A DNA stretch of 64,000 nt from an uncultured Acidobacteriota bacterium (GTDB lineage: Bacteria; Acidobacteriota; Terriglobia; Bryobacterales; Bryobacteraceae), in the NCBI GenBank assembly GCA_902826685.1, contig CADEFT010000002.1, positions 124,001 through 188,000 on the forward strand, written 5' to 3'. The notes under the pieces are model-generated. The model saw only the letters and a program-made list of their open reading frames with translations, did not search any database and had not been told where the DNA came from. Both the position numbers and the translations under genes were made by a program. Below, one piece after another: positions 44,279 through 53,950 of this stretch. The stretch's first letter is position 1. Each line of letters begins with the position of its first letter.

Positions 44279-46951
44279 TCAGTTCCCTGTGGAACCTAAT
44301 TGTATAAAGCGAGGATTGGCCTGAAGGTCCGACAAATCGGGATCCCGTTTCAGTTTTTCGATGAGCGCACGGGGCGCCGATTCCACCAGCCGGAGGGATT
44401 CGAGGCGGTTGCCGAGGCATTCGCTGGTGTGGATGGCCCGCATCCGCACGACATAATGCCGCGGTGCCTGCCCCATCGCCTGGCCGATTTCCTGTACGGC
44501 GCGGGCGTTGTCGCCGAGCCGGGCGCTAATGTATCCCACCATCGCCCTGGCCACCGCCGAACTTGGGTTCGCCGCCAGGTCCTGCGTGGCGAGCGTCAAC
44601 GCCTTTGCATAGGTTTGTTTGGCGGCCGCGAGATCGTTGGTGCGGCGGTAGGAATCGGCGAGGTTGGTGAGGCCAAAAGTGGACTCCGAACCGGGCTGCA
44701 ACGCCTGCCTGAAATAGTCCACTGCTTCGTGGTGGCGTTTCTGATAGGACTTGATCATGCCAAGTCCCATCAGGGAGTTCCCCTCACGGTTCAGACGGAT
44801 GGCCTCGAGAAACGCCTTTTCGGCTTCGTCGAAGGAGCCGGATTCGAGCATGGACCGGCCAAGGCTGTAGAAGCCGTCCCGCACCGAGGGCGCCAGTTGG
44901 GTGGCTCTCAGGTAGTGCTGGCGCGCCTCGGCCGGGTCGCCCTGGTCGAAGTAGTGGTTGCCGAGGTCGATGTAGGTCTTGAAATAATCGGGCTGGAGAG
45001 AGAGCGCTTTCCGGAAATTTCGTACCGCTTCCACCGGTTGGGCCATGTCTTCGTACACATTGCCCAGCCGGCGGAAGATCTCGCTGTTGTTGGGATTGAG
45101 TTCCGCGGCTCTCTGGTAGTCCTTCACGGCGTCGAGGTGGTGGCCGGCCGTTGCTTTTACCAATCCGGAGAGAATGAGCACTTCACTCACGTCCGGATTG
45201 AGCGATTGCGCCTTGCGAACCGAATTGTTGGCCCGGTCGAGCCAGGCGCGGTCGTTGGTCTTGCGGTATTTGAGCACATGCGCTTCGGCGAGGGCGGCAT
45301 GGGGTAGCGGCGACGACGGATCCTTGGCCGCCGCGCTTTCGAGGAACGCGATGGCCTCATCGGCTTTGTCGAGGCTCAATCGCAACAACTCGATTCCCTG
45401 CATGTAGTCGGAATAGGCGGGCTGCGCGATGGTGCCCGCTTCGCCGGAAGGCTTCAGATTCAACGCGCCGCTCACCGCCCCCACCAGCGCCGTGGGCAGA
45501 CTGCCGATTTCGGCCAGCGCATAGTCGTTGGAGAAATCCTTGACGCTGTGACGGACTTCGCGCTCCCACAACTGCGCCTGTACCGCATATCGCCCGCCGG
45601 ATTGTTTGAGCGTACCCGCCAGAATGTGAGTGGCTCCCAGGGCGGCCGCCGCTTTTTCGGGCGTCTGGTTGCGGTTGGCGGCCGATTCCCGGGCCGGTAT
45701 CACCACCAGGTTATTGCCGTGGCCCGCCAGCCGCGCCAACCGTTCGGAGATGTCGATCATGACGCCACGCGCGACCACAGCTTCATCGGGACCCGATTGG
45801 AGGTCGAGCACGGCGATACGCACCGGCGGACCGGCCGGCGCGGTCTTTCCCGCCTGCCAAAGCCAACCACCGGCGACCAATGTTAAGAGAGCGGCCAGCG
45901 CACCCAGCCAACTGAGCATGGTCGTCGACTGGCGCGGTTCCAGCATCCGGGCGACTTCGGCCGCCGATGACGGCCGCTTGGCCGGATCCGGGTCGAGACA
46001 CTGGGCCGTGACCCGATCCCAAACCGGTGACAGGCCTTTGACGATCTTGCTGGGCGGGACAGGAGCGGAGTCGAACCGGCGTACGCCCTCGTTATCCGGA
46101 AACGGCCGTTGCGCCGTGACCATCTCATAGAGAATCACGCCCAGCCCATAGATGTCGGATTCGATGGAGAGCGGGGAACCCCTCCAGCGCTCCGGCGCGA
46201 CGAAATCCGGCGTTCCCCGCACGCCCGACTGGGTGGTGCCAATGCTGCCCGGCGCGCCAACCTTTTGGGCCAGGCCGAAATCGGTAATCACCGCGCGCGT
46301 CCCGCGGGAATCCTTCGCCAGGATGATGTTGCCCGGCTTCAAGTCGCCATGTACGACTTTCTGGAGATGGGCTTCGTGCAGCCCATGGCAGATTTGTTGT
46401 GCGATCTCGCGAGCTTCCTTGCCGGGAAGAGCGCCAGACTTCATCCGTTCCGCCAGCGTGCCGCCGGAGAGAAATTCCATGGTCAGGAATTCGACCTCGC
46501 CGGAGGGAGAATTGGCGGTCTCGATGCCGTGCAGCCGGCAAACATTGCGATGGTTTACCTTCATCGCAATCCGCAGCTCCGGAGGAAGGCGGCGGCGGAA
46601 TCCCGGTTTCGGACACTTTACCGCGATGTGGTCTTCGAGCTTGCGGTCATTGGCTTCGTACACCACGGCCATGCCGCCTTCGGCCACCTCGCGTACGATC
46701 TCATACCGGCTGTTTATCAGGTCGCCAGGCTTGAAAGGTCTCACCGTTTCCGTTCTGGGTACCAGCGGTTCCAGGAGAAAGCCCTGCATCTTCCGCTCCC
46801 AATCGAGACGCTCGGAAACTTCAGTCAATAGCTCACTGTCGTCCTCGCACGCCTTCCGCAAATAAGACTCCCGATCCTCGGGAGGGACGGAAAGCGCCAG
46901 TTCCATCAGCCCCATCAACCGCTCGTCGCGTTCGTCGCCAGTTGCCTTCAT
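44279..46951 (-). CDS. Serine/threonine-protein kinase with TPRs (transmembrane, non-RD)
   Basis: 890 residues from the internal ATG at 46951; a longer frame to 47140 exists, but its first 63 residues are arginine-rich and unlike protein. The cytoplasmic kinase domain (about 80-330) has a glycine loop, the ATP lysine in HIAVKCPK, the catalytic loop VHGDLKPGN (HGD instead of HRD, so a non-RD kinase) and DFGLA. A membrane helix (SWLGALAALLTLVAGGWLW) follows at about residues 350-370; the rest is a periplasmic part with a FlgO-like domain and about eight TPRs (KDYQRAAELNPNNSEIFRRL, NFRKALSLQPDYFKTYIDL). This Acidobacteria-style receptor kinase senses signals through its TPR region. Confidence 0.87.
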   Translation of the reverse strand: MKATGDERDERLMGLMELALSVPPEDRESYLRKACEDDSELLTEVSERLDWERKMQGFLLEPLVPRTETVRPFKPGDLINSRYEIVREVAEGGMAVVYEANDRKLEDHIAVKCPKPGFRRRLPPELRIAMKVNHRNVCRLHGIETANSPSGEVEFLTMEFLSGGTLAERMKSGALPGKEAREIAQQICHGLHEAHLQKVVHGDLKPGNIILAKDSRGTRAVITDFGLAQKVGAPGSIGTTQSGVRGTPDFVAPERWRGSPLSIESDIYGLGVILYEMVTAQRPFPDNEGVRRFDSAPVPPSKIVKGLSPVWDRVTAQCLDPDPAKRPSSAAEVARMLEPRQSTTMLSWLGALAALLTLVAGGWLWQAGKTAPAGPPVRIAVLDLQSGPDEAVVARGVMIDISERLARLAGHGNNLVVIPARESAANRNQTPEKAAAALGATHILAGTLKQSGGRYAVQAQLWEREVRHSVKDFSNDYALAEIGSLPTALVGAVSGALNLKPSGEAGTIAQPAYSDYMQGIELLRLSLDKADEAIAFLESAAAKDPSSPLPHAALAEAHVLKYRKTNDRAWLDRANNSVRKAQSLNPDVSEVLILSGLVKATAGHHLDAVKDYQRAAELNPNNSEIFRRLGNVYEDMAQPVEAVRNFRKALSLQPDYFKTYIDLGNHYFDQGDPAEARQHYLRATQLAPSVRDGFYSLGRSMLESGSFDEAEKAFLEAIRLNREGNSLMGLGMIKSYQKRHHEAVDYFRQALQPGSESTFGLTNLADSYRRTNDLAAAKQTYAKALTLATQDLAANPSSAVARAMVGYISARLGDNARAVQEIGQAMGQAPRHYVVRMRAIHTSECLGNRLESLRLVESAPRALIEKLKRDPDLSDLQANPRFIQLGSTGN

Positions 46952-47359
46952 CAATGTCTCGCTTCCATCGGCCACGCCGCGCATCGCGCCGCATACGGCC
47001 GGCACGTCCGGGCGAGCTCTCATTCGCTGAAATAACCATCGGCGAGCATCTTTCGATCGCCGCCGCAAGGCGCGGACCTCAATGCCCACCCTGGCGGCGT
47101 TTGTGCCACTGGGGGGCCGGGAAAGTACTTCTGTTACCACCTGGGGGAGAAGCGGGTGGCTGGCGTGTCATTCGAGCATCGGACCGTTGAGGCCCCGGAC
47201 CGCGATCCAGTCCGGCGCTTCGATCGTGACTGCGGCGGGACTTTTCATCCTCACGTCGGTATCTTCCGGCAGCGCACGACGCATGAGCCCTCTACAAAAG
47301 GTAGCGAGGCTATTTTGCAGTTTCCGACAAAAATAATCCCCCCGGCGGCAAGGATTTCC
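46952..47359. other. Intergenic region upstream of the kinase gene
   Basis: This 408-bp stretch has no confident gene. On the minus strand it holds a 38-residue frame at 47284-47168 (MRRALPEDTDVRMK start, ends PMLE, with TGA at 47168) preceded only by an AGAGGG sequence, and the beginning of a longer kinase frame. The kinase promoter should lie here but I see no clear -35/-10 pair. Confidence 0.4.
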
Positions 47360-48493
47360 CTAAATCTGCTTAATCTTGAGCTGCCGGAACTCGGACCAAG
47401 TGCCCTCGTGATGGGCCTGCAGCTCAATCAACCCCTCCGTGGTGTTTTCGAGCCGGTCGTATTCCAGCACATTTTCGCCATTGATTCTGACGATAATCGA
47501 GGGTCCTTTTACGATTAATTGGCAGAGCCACCACTGCTCATCCACTATGCGGGGATAGATGGCGCGCTTCAGATGATAGAGAGAACCCGTTGGAAAATGA
47601 GCACCTTCGACGTTGTGAAGCTGAATTTCGTAGTTTCGCCCCGCCCGCGTTCCACCCCCAGAAGAGCGGAAAAGGATACCCCCGTTCTGCCATTTACTGG
47701 TGCGAATATAGGAGTGTAATTCAAAATCACGATACGGTTTAGCGAAGGCGATATGTCCTAGGCCTTCCAGGCGTAACGTATCGCCAATCGCTTCTACGCG
47801 GGGCTTGCCTTCGGTCGTTTTCCACTGCGCCAGGTCGGCGGCGGTTTCAAACATGGGCTCCCATTTCTCGCGGCCCGGCAGTTCCTGAATTTGCAGGTTG
47901 CGGAAGCGAATGGGATAGCTCAGAGACTGCAGGCCGACATAGCCGCGCCGCAGCCGGTAGCGCAGGTCCGGATGTTGATCGAGATCGAGATCCTGCACCA
48001 GGCCGCCATTGATCCAGACCTGCAGGCCGGGCCAATCGATACGGGCGCGAATCGTGTTCCATTCGCCCTGATTTTTGACGTTGACCAGCTTGGGCGCCAC
48101 CAGCGGGAAGATGGCGCCGCAGGAATTGGACGTCGGCTTCTCTTCCTTTTGATGAAAGAGCTTGATTTCAAGGCCCGTCCAGCCGTTGCGGCCGTATTCG
48201 GGCGCGTGCAGAAACAGGCCCGAGTCCATCCAGCCCTTGAGGTAGAACTCGCCCCGGAAATCGAAGTTCTCGAAAATCCGGTCATAGCGCAGCCAGGCCG
48301 GAAAGTTGGCGCTGGGGTGAACCGCGATGGCGCCATCGGCGGCATGGAAGGCGGTGGCGGGGCCGTCCCGCACCGTCCATCCCTTTAGCGACTTGCCATC
48401 GAATAGCGATTGGAACCCAGGTTCGCCCGCCGCCCGGAGCGAAGCCGCCCCCGCGCAGGCGGCCAGAAACTGACGGCGCGGGAGGTTGGCCAT
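47360..48493 (-). CDS. DUF1080 family (3-keto-disaccharide hydrolase-type) protein, exported
   Basis: 377 residues. A twin-arginine-like leader (LPRRQFLAACAGAASLRAAG) precedes two DUF1080-type concanavalin-like domains: first at about residues 25-205 (GFQSLFDGKSLKGWTVRDG, EFYLKGWMDSGLFLH), second at about 215-375 (HSYIRTSKWQNGGILFRSS, IIVRINGENVLEYD). These domains are found in carbohydrate-active proteins of Acidobacteria and Planctomycetes. It follows the 120-residue gene by three bases and belongs to the tsaD transcript. Confidence 0.88.
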   Translation of the reverse strand: MANLPRRQFLAACAGAASLRAAGEPGFQSLFDGKSLKGWTVRDGPATAFHAADGAIAVHPSANFPAWLRYDRIFENFDFRGEFYLKGWMDSGLFLHAPEYGRNGWTGLEIKLFHQKEEKPTSNSCGAIFPLVAPKLVNVKNQGEWNTIRARIDWPGLQVWINGGLVQDLDLDQHPDLRYRLRRGYVGLQSLSYPIRFRNLQIQELPGREKWEPMFETAADLAQWKTTEGKPRVEAIGDTLRLEGLGHIAFAKPYRDFELHSYIRTSKWQNGGILFRSSGGGTRAGRNYEIQLHNVEGAHFPTGSLYHLKRAIYPRIVDEQWWLCQLIVKGPSIIVRINGENVLEYDRLENTTEGLIELQAHHEGTWSEFRQLKIKQI

Positions 48494-48496
48494 TCT

Positions 48497-48859
48497 TTAC
48501 CTCGCCGCCCCCGCGACCTGCCGGGCGTAGGATTGAAGCTCAGGCTCGGAGGGCGTGAGGATCGTCTTTTCCGAATCTTCCCAGGTCTCGACCATATTGC
48601 GCAGATGCTGGGCCGACAGCCGGATGCACCAGGCGTCGGTCAGCGGGCGGCCCGACTTCTTGGCCAGGTCGAGCAGCAGCGGATGCATCAGCGCCACGAC
48701 GCGTTCCAGTTCGGTTCCATCATCGGCGGTGAGATTCCATTTCACGTCCACCGAATCGCTGTGGCGAATCGAGATCGCCGTCTGCAGCCACGCCAGATTG
48801 GCGGTCCACTTGCGGCCAAACGGGTCACCCGCTTCGAATCTCCTGGGGTTCTCTAGCAT
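48497..48859 (-). CDS. Unknown soluble protein between tsaD and DUF1080 genes
   Basis: 120 residues, ATG start 12 bases after the tsaD stop. No signal peptide or membrane segment; the sequence looks alpha/beta (SIRHSDSVDVKWNLTADDG, LERVVALMHPLLLDLAKK). I do not recognise it. Its spacing indicates cotranscription with tsaD and the DUF1080 gene. Confidence 0.7.
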   Translation of the reverse strand: MLENPRRFEAGDPFGRKWTANLAWLQTAISIRHSDSVDVKWNLTADDGTELERVVALMHPLLLDLAKKSGRPLTDAWCIRLSAQHLRNMVETWEDSEKTILTPSEPELQSYARQVAGAAR

Positions 48860-48871
48860 CTCAAACAGAGT

Positions 48872-49978
48872 TTAACCGATGTGGGAGCGCTCTTGTAGCG
48901 GCAGGCTCGCGTGCGCCCGGATGGCGAAACCGGCAAAGTCGCGCCGGTCGAGTTTGCGAAACGCCGCCGCGGCGATCATGGCGGCGTTATCGGTGGAAAG
49001 CGATGGCCGCGGGAAGAAGACCGGATACGGCAGTCGCATCTCCGCGGCCGACTGGCGCAGCCCGCGATTGCACGCCACTCCGCCAGTGACGATCAACGAA
49101 CGGGCGCCGGTTTCCTCGCCCGCCGCCGCCGCGCGCCGCAGCAGTTCCCCGATGACGGCGTGCTGGAACGAGGCGATCAGGTCGAGCGTGGCGTGCGGCG
49201 TGGCTTCGATCCACATCCGTTCGGAAGGCTGGGCGTGCTCGCGCGCCAGTTTGCGCCGCGCCTGAATCTCCTCTTCCATGCCGCGCGCCTGCACCCAGCG
49301 CAGCACCGCCGTCTTCAAGCCGCTGAAGCTGAAATCGTGTCCGGAGCCCTTGATCCTGGCGAAGGTGAATTTGACGGCGCGCGGGTCGCCGTGGGGAGCC
49401 AGTTGATCGAGGACGGGGCCGCCGGGATAGGGAAAGCCCAGCAACTTGGCGACTTTATCGTAAGCCTCGCCCGCCGCGTCGTCGCGCGTCTTTCCGAGCA
49501 ACCGGTAGCGGAAATCTTCGCTGACCTCGAACAGGTGCGTATGGCCGCCGCTGGCGACCAGCGCCAGGGCCGGAAACTCGATGGCGCCGCCGGCTTCCAT
49601 CACGACGGCATGAATGTGGCCTTCGATGTGATTGACGGCGATCAGCGGCAGGCCGGTCGCCAGGCAAATCGCCTTCGCATACGTGATGCCCACCAGAAGG
49701 GAGCCCACCAGGCCCGGTCCCTGGGTCACGGCCACGCCGTGCAGGTCGCCATGGCGGCAGCCGGCCTGATCGAGCGCCTGGCGCACGACGGGCACGATGG
49801 CCCGCAGGTGTTCTCGCGAGGCGAGCTCAGGTACGACGCCGCCGTACTTGCCATGCACATCGAGCTGAGACGCCACCACAGACGACAGCACCCGGGTGCC
49901 GTCGGCGACCACCGCCGCCGCCGTTTCATCGCACGACGATTCGATTCCGAGGATGAGACGCGTTTCCAGAAATTGCAT
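48872..49978 (-). CDS. tsaD: tRNA N6-threonylcarbamoyladenosine synthesis protein TsaD (Kae1 family)
   Basis: 368 residues, somewhat longer than usual. The ATPase signature GIESSCDET is at about residues 11-19, the metal-binding HIEGH (HxxxH) in the middle, and SGGHTHLF and [11 protein letters not shown] later. TsaD transfers threonylcarbamoyl to A37 of ANN-decoding tRNAs, working with TsaB/TsaC/TsaE. I chose the ATG at 49978; the longer frame upstream runs into the repeat array and is arginine/proline-rich noise. The next genes downstream (48859, 48493) are close. Confidence 0.95.
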   Translation of the reverse strand: MQFLETRLILGIESSCDETAAAVVADGTRVLSSVVASQLDVHGKYGGVVPELASREHLRAIVPVVRQALDQAGCRHGDLHGVAVTQGPGLVGSLLVGITYAKAICLATGLPLIAVNHIEGHIHAVVMEAGGAIEFPALALVASGGHTHLFEVSEDFRYRLLGKTRDDAAGEAYDKVAKLLGFPYPGGPVLDQLAPHGDPRAVKFTFARIKGSGHDFSFSGLKTAVLRWVQARGMEEEIQARRKLAREHAQPSERMWIEATPHATLDLIASFQHAVIGELLRRAAAAGEETGARSLIVTGGVACNRGLRQSAAEMRLPYPVFFPRPSLSTDNAAMIAAAAFRKLDRRDFAGFAIRAHASLPLQERSHIG

Positions 49979-50785
49979 TATGCCACCATGGCTCACGGAA
50001 GCGGCGAGCCTGTGGCCCGGTGTCTCGCGTCGCGTTGGGTGCTCCGGTCCGCGAGAAGTTGCGCGACGCCACCATGGCTCACGGAAGCGCCGAGCCTGGC
50101 GGCCCGGGCTCTGCGTCACGAGATCGCCTGGTGCGTGCCCGAGGCTATGGGAAGTTGCACGACGGCACCATGGGAACCCGGAAGCGATGGGCCTGGCGGC
50201 CCGGTCGTTGGCGTGGCGAGGTTGCCGGGTGCGTGCTCCAGGTCGTGATCGGACGATGCCATCAGGGGTGCCTGGAAGCGGCGCGCCTGCAACCCGGTCT
50301 GTGGCGTCGCGAGATCGCCGCGTGCGCGCTCCGGGCCGTGGGAAATTGCACGGTGGCACCAGGGGTACTCGGAAGCGGCGCGCCCTGCAACCCGGTCTGT
50401 GGCGTCGCGAGATTGCCGGGTGCGCGCTCAAGGTCGTGATTGGACGATGCCATCAGGGGTGCCTGGAAGCGGCGCGCCTGCAACCCGGTCTGTGGCGTCG
50501 CGAGATCGCCGCGTGCTTCGGGACATGGGAAATTGCACGATGGCACCAGGGGTACTCGGAAGCGGCGCGCCTGGTGGCCCGGTCTCTGCGTCACGAGATT
50601 GCCGAGTGCGTGCTCCGGCCTTGGGAGATCGCACGCTGCCGCCATAGCGCTGGGAACCCGTCTCTGCGCAGCGAGATCGCCGGGTGCGCACTCCGCGGCT
50701 TGGGAAATTGCACGAGGCCACCATAGGCCCCCGGAACCGGCGACCACCCGGCGAGATCGTATGCCACCATGGACATTCCGCATCC
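49979..50785. repeat. Tandem repeat array between tsaD and queA start codons
   Basis: Nine imperfect units of about 94-97 bp begin near 49997, 50083, 50180, 50274, 50371, 50465, 50558, 50652 and 50733. Core features are GGAAGCGGCGCGCC, CCGGTCTGTGGCGTCGCGAGAT and GCGTGCGCGCTCC. Two linker types, GATGCCATCAGGGGTGCCT and TGGCACCAGGGGTACTC, alternate, so 50274-50464 and 50465 onward are copies of a 191-bp two-unit block. TATGCCACCATGG lies at both ends (49979-49991 and 50760-50772). The array fills the whole divergent intergenic space, so both promoters must lie within or across it. Long frames on either strand encode arginine/proline repeats and look non-coding. Confidence 0.85.
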
Positions 50786-51799
50786 ATGAAGGTCAGCGAA
50801 TTCGATTTTCATTTGCCCGAAAGCAGCATCGCGCAGCAGCCGCTTGAGGACCGCTCGGGCTCGCGCCTGCTGGTTGTGGACCGTGCCGCCGGTTCGTGGA
50901 GCGACCGGCGGTTCACCGATCTGCCTGAATACCTCGGTCCCGGCGATTGCCTGGTGCTGAACGATTCAAAGGTCATTCCCGCGCGACTTTACGGCGAGCG
51001 GGAAGGCGGGGGCCAGGTGGAAGTGTTGCTCGAACGTTCGCTGACGGCCGATGGCCTGGTCTGGCGAACATTGGCCAAGCCCGGCCGTAAGCTGCCCGTC
51101 GGCCAGCGCCTTCGATTTTCACCCCGGCTGGCGGCGGAAATTGTGGGGCGCGGCGAATTCGGGGAGCGGACGTTGCGCTTCGATCCGGTGGCGGATTTTT
51201 TCGCCGCGATCGGCGAGGTGGGGCACATGCCTCTTCCGCCCTACATTCGCCGCGACGATACCGCCCGAGATCGCGCGCGCTACCAGACGGTATTTGCCCG
51301 GGCCGCCGGTTCCGCCGCCGCGCCGACCGCGGGGTTGCACTTTACTCCGGAAATCCTCGAGCGGTGCTTGGGAGCCGGAGCCGCGATCGCGCGCGTCACG
51401 CTGCATGTGGGACTGGGGACGTTTCAGCCGATCCGCGAGGAAATGGTGGACCGGGTGAAGCTGCACGCCGAGGCCTATGCCATCGATCCGGTGGAGGCGG
51501 AACGCATCCGGGCCGCCGGCCGGGTGATCGGAGTCGGCACCACCAGCGTGCGCACGGTGGAATCCGCCGCCGCGACCGGGTGGACGCGCGTGGCGGGCGA
51601 TACCAGTCTGTTCATCCATCCGGGCTATGAATTTCTCCGCATCGGCGCCATGCTCACCAACTTTCATCTGCCGCAATCGAGCCTGCTCATGCTCGTCTGC
51701 GCGCTGGGCGGCAGGGACCTGATCCTGGCCGCCTACCGGCATGCGGTCGAGGCCGGCTACCGTTTCTATTCCTACGGTGACTGCATGCTGATCGTTTAA
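50786..51799 (+). CDS. queA: S-adenosylmethionine:tRNA ribosyltransferase-isomerase
   Basis: 337 residues, normal length for QueA, which makes epoxyqueuosine at tRNA position 34. Seen: FDFHLPESSIAQQPLEDRSG at the start, CLVLNDSKVIPARLYGE, LPPYIRRDD, RYQTVFARAAGSAAAPTAGLH (an established signature region) and the C-terminal LTNFHLPQSSLLMLV. The ATG at 50786 lies just after the repeat array; a longer upstream frame is rejected. Its stop overlaps that of the sulfatase gene by four bases, tail to tail. Confidence 0.96.
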   Translation: MKVSEFDFHLPESSIAQQPLEDRSGSRLLVVDRAAGSWSDRRFTDLPEYLGPGDCLVLNDSKVIPARLYGEREGGGQVEVLLERSLTADGLVWRTLAKPGRKLPVGQRLRFSPRLAAEIVGRGEFGERTLRFDPVADFFAAIGEVGHMPLPPYIRRDDTARDRARYQTVFARAAGSAAAPTAGLHFTPEILERCLGAGAAIARVTLHVGLGTFQPIREEMVDRVKLHAEAYAIDPVEAERIRAAGRVIGVGTTSVRTVESAAATGWTRVAGDTSLFIHPGYEFLRIGAMLTNFHLPQSSLLMLVCALGGRDLILAAYRHAVEAGYRFYSYGDCMLIV

Positions 51800-53214
51800 G
51801 GGGTGAGGGGCAGAGGGAGATAGTCGTAGTCGAGAATCATCTTCTCCTGCAGTGCCAGCTTCAACTCGCGCTCGACTGGCGCCAGTTCGGCGCGGCCGGC
51901 GAGATTGTCCATCTCATCGGGGTCTTTCTCGAGGTCGTAGAGCTCGAAGACCGGGCGCGCGTGCGGGAAGTAGGTGCGGCTGAAACGCGGCGCCAGGCGG
52001 CCCCAGGCGTTTTCGTCCGACATCTGGCGCCAACTGGCTTCGTTGTAGCTGTCCACCGGCGAGTATTGCTGCTGCGGCGTGCAGTTGTAGATGAGCTTGT
52101 GGCGGCTTGAGCGGGCCATGCGCGAGAGGTCGAAGGTGTGCGTCGTACAGCTTTCCGAATAGGGCCGGCTTCCGTGCGTGACCCGCTGGCCGAAGACATG
52201 GCGGCGCGGGGTGTGCGGCCTTCCGAGCAGCAGGTTCAGGAAACTGATGCCCGACATGCCAGGTGCGGGTTTCAATCCCGCCGCGTCGAGGATGGTGGGT
52301 GTGTAATCTTCACCCGAGATCAGCGCGTCCGACACCGCACCTGGCTTGATCCGGCCGGGCCAGCGCATCAGGAACGGGACGTTGAGTCCGGGATCGTAGA
52401 GCGTGCCTTTGCCGTGCGGGAACGGGAAGCCGTTGTCGCCGGCGAACAGGACCAGGGTATTGTCGAGCCCGGCGCGCTTCTGAACGGTGTCGAGCACCAG
52501 TTGGAACTCGCCGTCCATGCGCTGTACTTCGTCGTAATAGCGGCGCAGATCCTCGCGGACGCCGGGCAGATCCGGCAGGAAACTGGGCACGCGCAGTTTT
52601 CGCGCATCGATGCCGCCTGGAACGTTGTCCCAGGGAAAGTGCGGATCGTCGAAATTCACCCAGAGGAAGAAGGGCTTGTCCGCCGGGCGCTTGTCGAAAA
52701 ATTCGTTGACGCGGGTTTCCGTCATCGCGCGCGGCGAAGCGCGATCGAGGAAATCGACACGGCTGGAGAAGGTTTGCAGCTTATTTTTTTCGAAGACGCC
52801 GCGCGAGTTGGGTCCCGGTGCGCCATCGAGGTGGAACTGGCGGCGGCAGACGCCGGTGAAGTAGCCGGCCTGGGAACGCAGAACCTCGGGCAGGGTGACG
52901 ACGTCGGGCGGGAGTGGAGACGTGAACCGGCCCATGCGGGCGCTGACCGGGCTGCGTCCCGTCAGGTAGGCCGTGCGCGACGGTACGCATTGGGGCGCTG
53001 AGCAGAAGAAACGTGTGAAGCGCATTCCCTCGCTCGCAAAGCGGTCGAGGTGCGGCGTCTGAATGGTCGGATTGCCGTAACATCCGGTGAACTCCGCCGT
53101 ATGGTCGTCGGAAAGGATCAGCAGGATATTGGGCCGCGCGGAATTCTGCGGTTGTGCGGCCACTGGCAGCGCGGCGGCGGCCGAGGTAAAGGCGCGACGG
53201 GAGATCTTGGGCAT
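51796..53214 (-). CDS. Type I sulfatase, exported
   Basis: 472 residues. A twin-arginine-like leader (KISRRAFTSAAAALPVAA) precedes a sulfatase domain: PNILLILSDDHTAEFTG with metal-binding aspartates and the formylglycine motif CVPSR with C76. Further SDALISGEDYTPTILDAAG and FVDLFPTIL-like features (YTPTILDAAGL) complete the family pattern. A formylglycine-generating enzyme is needed elsewhere. It would hydrolyse a sulfate ester, likely on polysaccharide. It is convergent with queA. Confidence 0.92.
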   Translation of the reverse strand: MPKISRRAFTSAAAALPVAAQPQNSARPNILLILSDDHTAEFTGCYGNPTIQTPHLDRFASEGMRFTRFFCSAPQCVPSRTAYLTGRSPVSARMGRFTSPLPPDVVTLPEVLRSQAGYFTGVCRRQFHLDGAPGPNSRGVFEKNKLQTFSSRVDFLDRASPRAMTETRVNEFFDKRPADKPFFLWVNFDDPHFPWDNVPGGIDARKLRVPSFLPDLPGVREDLRRYYDEVQRMDGEFQLVLDTVQKRAGLDNTLVLFAGDNGFPFPHGKGTLYDPGLNVPFLMRWPGRIKPGAVSDALISGEDYTPTILDAAGLKPAPGMSGISFLNLLLGRPHTPRRHVFGQRVTHGSRPYSESCTTHTFDLSRMARSSRHKLIYNCTPQQQYSPVDSYNEASWRQMSDENAWGRLAPRFSRTYFPHARPVFELYDLEKDPDEMDNLAGRAELAPVERELKLALQEKMILDYDYLPLPLTP

Positions 53215-53271
53215 CGTGAGCTTCCGGAATGCAGTTTACTCCAAACCGGAAGCCTTCACGAGATCCCGGCG

Positions 53272-53937
53272 TTAACCGGTCACACCGGCGTGGCGGCGCA
53301 TGGCCCGGAACAGGACGGCGGCCGAAACGCAGGCCAGCAGCATCAGGTCCGCCGATTCTGGAACCGAGAACAACTGCACGTTGTCGAAGTTACCTTGTCC
53401 GCTGGTGTTGCTCAACTGGATCGTGATGGCCTGTCCCACGTCGGCCGGAAGGGCGGCATAGGTAACCGCGTAGGTGCTCCAGCCGCCTTCATCGGGCGTG
53501 ATCCCGGTGGCCATGTACGTGTTGCCGTTGATCACCAGGTGGGCGACGGCTCCGAAGGCCATATCCTTGCGATTGCCCAGATCGATCTGCAGCGTGTAAG
53601 TCCGGCCCAACTCGACCACGGGAGAGACGGTTTGCGAAATCGTTCCGCTGGCGATCCAGGCATGGGTCGGCCCGAGCGAAAGCGTCTCGAAATGCGCGTT
53701 GTATCCAGGCTGGAACTGGCCGGAAGTGCCGCTGCTGCTCCAGCCGGGAATGGCTCCTACGCTGTAAAAGCAACCGGGGTTGCCGCAGCCGGCGGTGTTG
53801 ACCAGTCCGCCGGGAGGCAGAGTTTCAAAGGAAGCGTTCGCGACCGGAACCACATCGGCCCACGCTGTTGGGAGGAAGCAGACCAGCAAGGCCCAGACCG
53901 CCAGTGCCGCTTGCCGGTTTTTGAGAAGGCTTTTCAT
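53272..53937 (-). CDS. PEP-CTERM sorting domain protein
   Basis: 221 residues. A signal peptide (about 1-28) is followed by a beta-rich extracellular domain (FETLPPGGL, TYTLQIDLGNRKDMAFG, ITIQLSNTSGQGNFDNVQLF; DUF642/carbohydrate-binding-like) and a C-terminal PEP-CTERM anchor: VPESADLMLLACVSAAVL with basic residues RAMRRHAG. The motif is PES rather than PEP. Exosortase cleaves such tails and transfers the protein across the envelope; the exosortase gene is 4.5 kb away. I chose the internal ATG at 53937. Confidence 0.85.
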   Translation of the reverse strand: MKSLLKNRQAALAVWALLVCFLPTAWADVVPVANASFETLPPGGLVNTAGCGNPGCFYSVGAIPGWSSSGTSGQFQPGYNAHFETLSLGPTHAWIASGTISQTVSPVVELGRTYTLQIDLGNRKDMAFGAVAHLVINGNTYMATGITPDEGGWSTYAVTYAALPADVGQAITIQLSNTSGQGNFDNVQLFSVPESADLMLLACVSAAVLFRAMRRHAGVTG

Positions 53938-53950
53938 TGCACTCTTAGAA

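Noticed and set aside
48872..50431. 519-residue TsaD with N-terminal extension
   Set aside because: The extra 151 residues are arginine/proline repeats translated from the tandem array; the TsaD ATPase signature begins shortly after the ATG at 49978.
49979..50785. CRISPR array
   Set aside because: Units of about 95 bp repeat without unique spacers and vary along their length; there are no cas genes.
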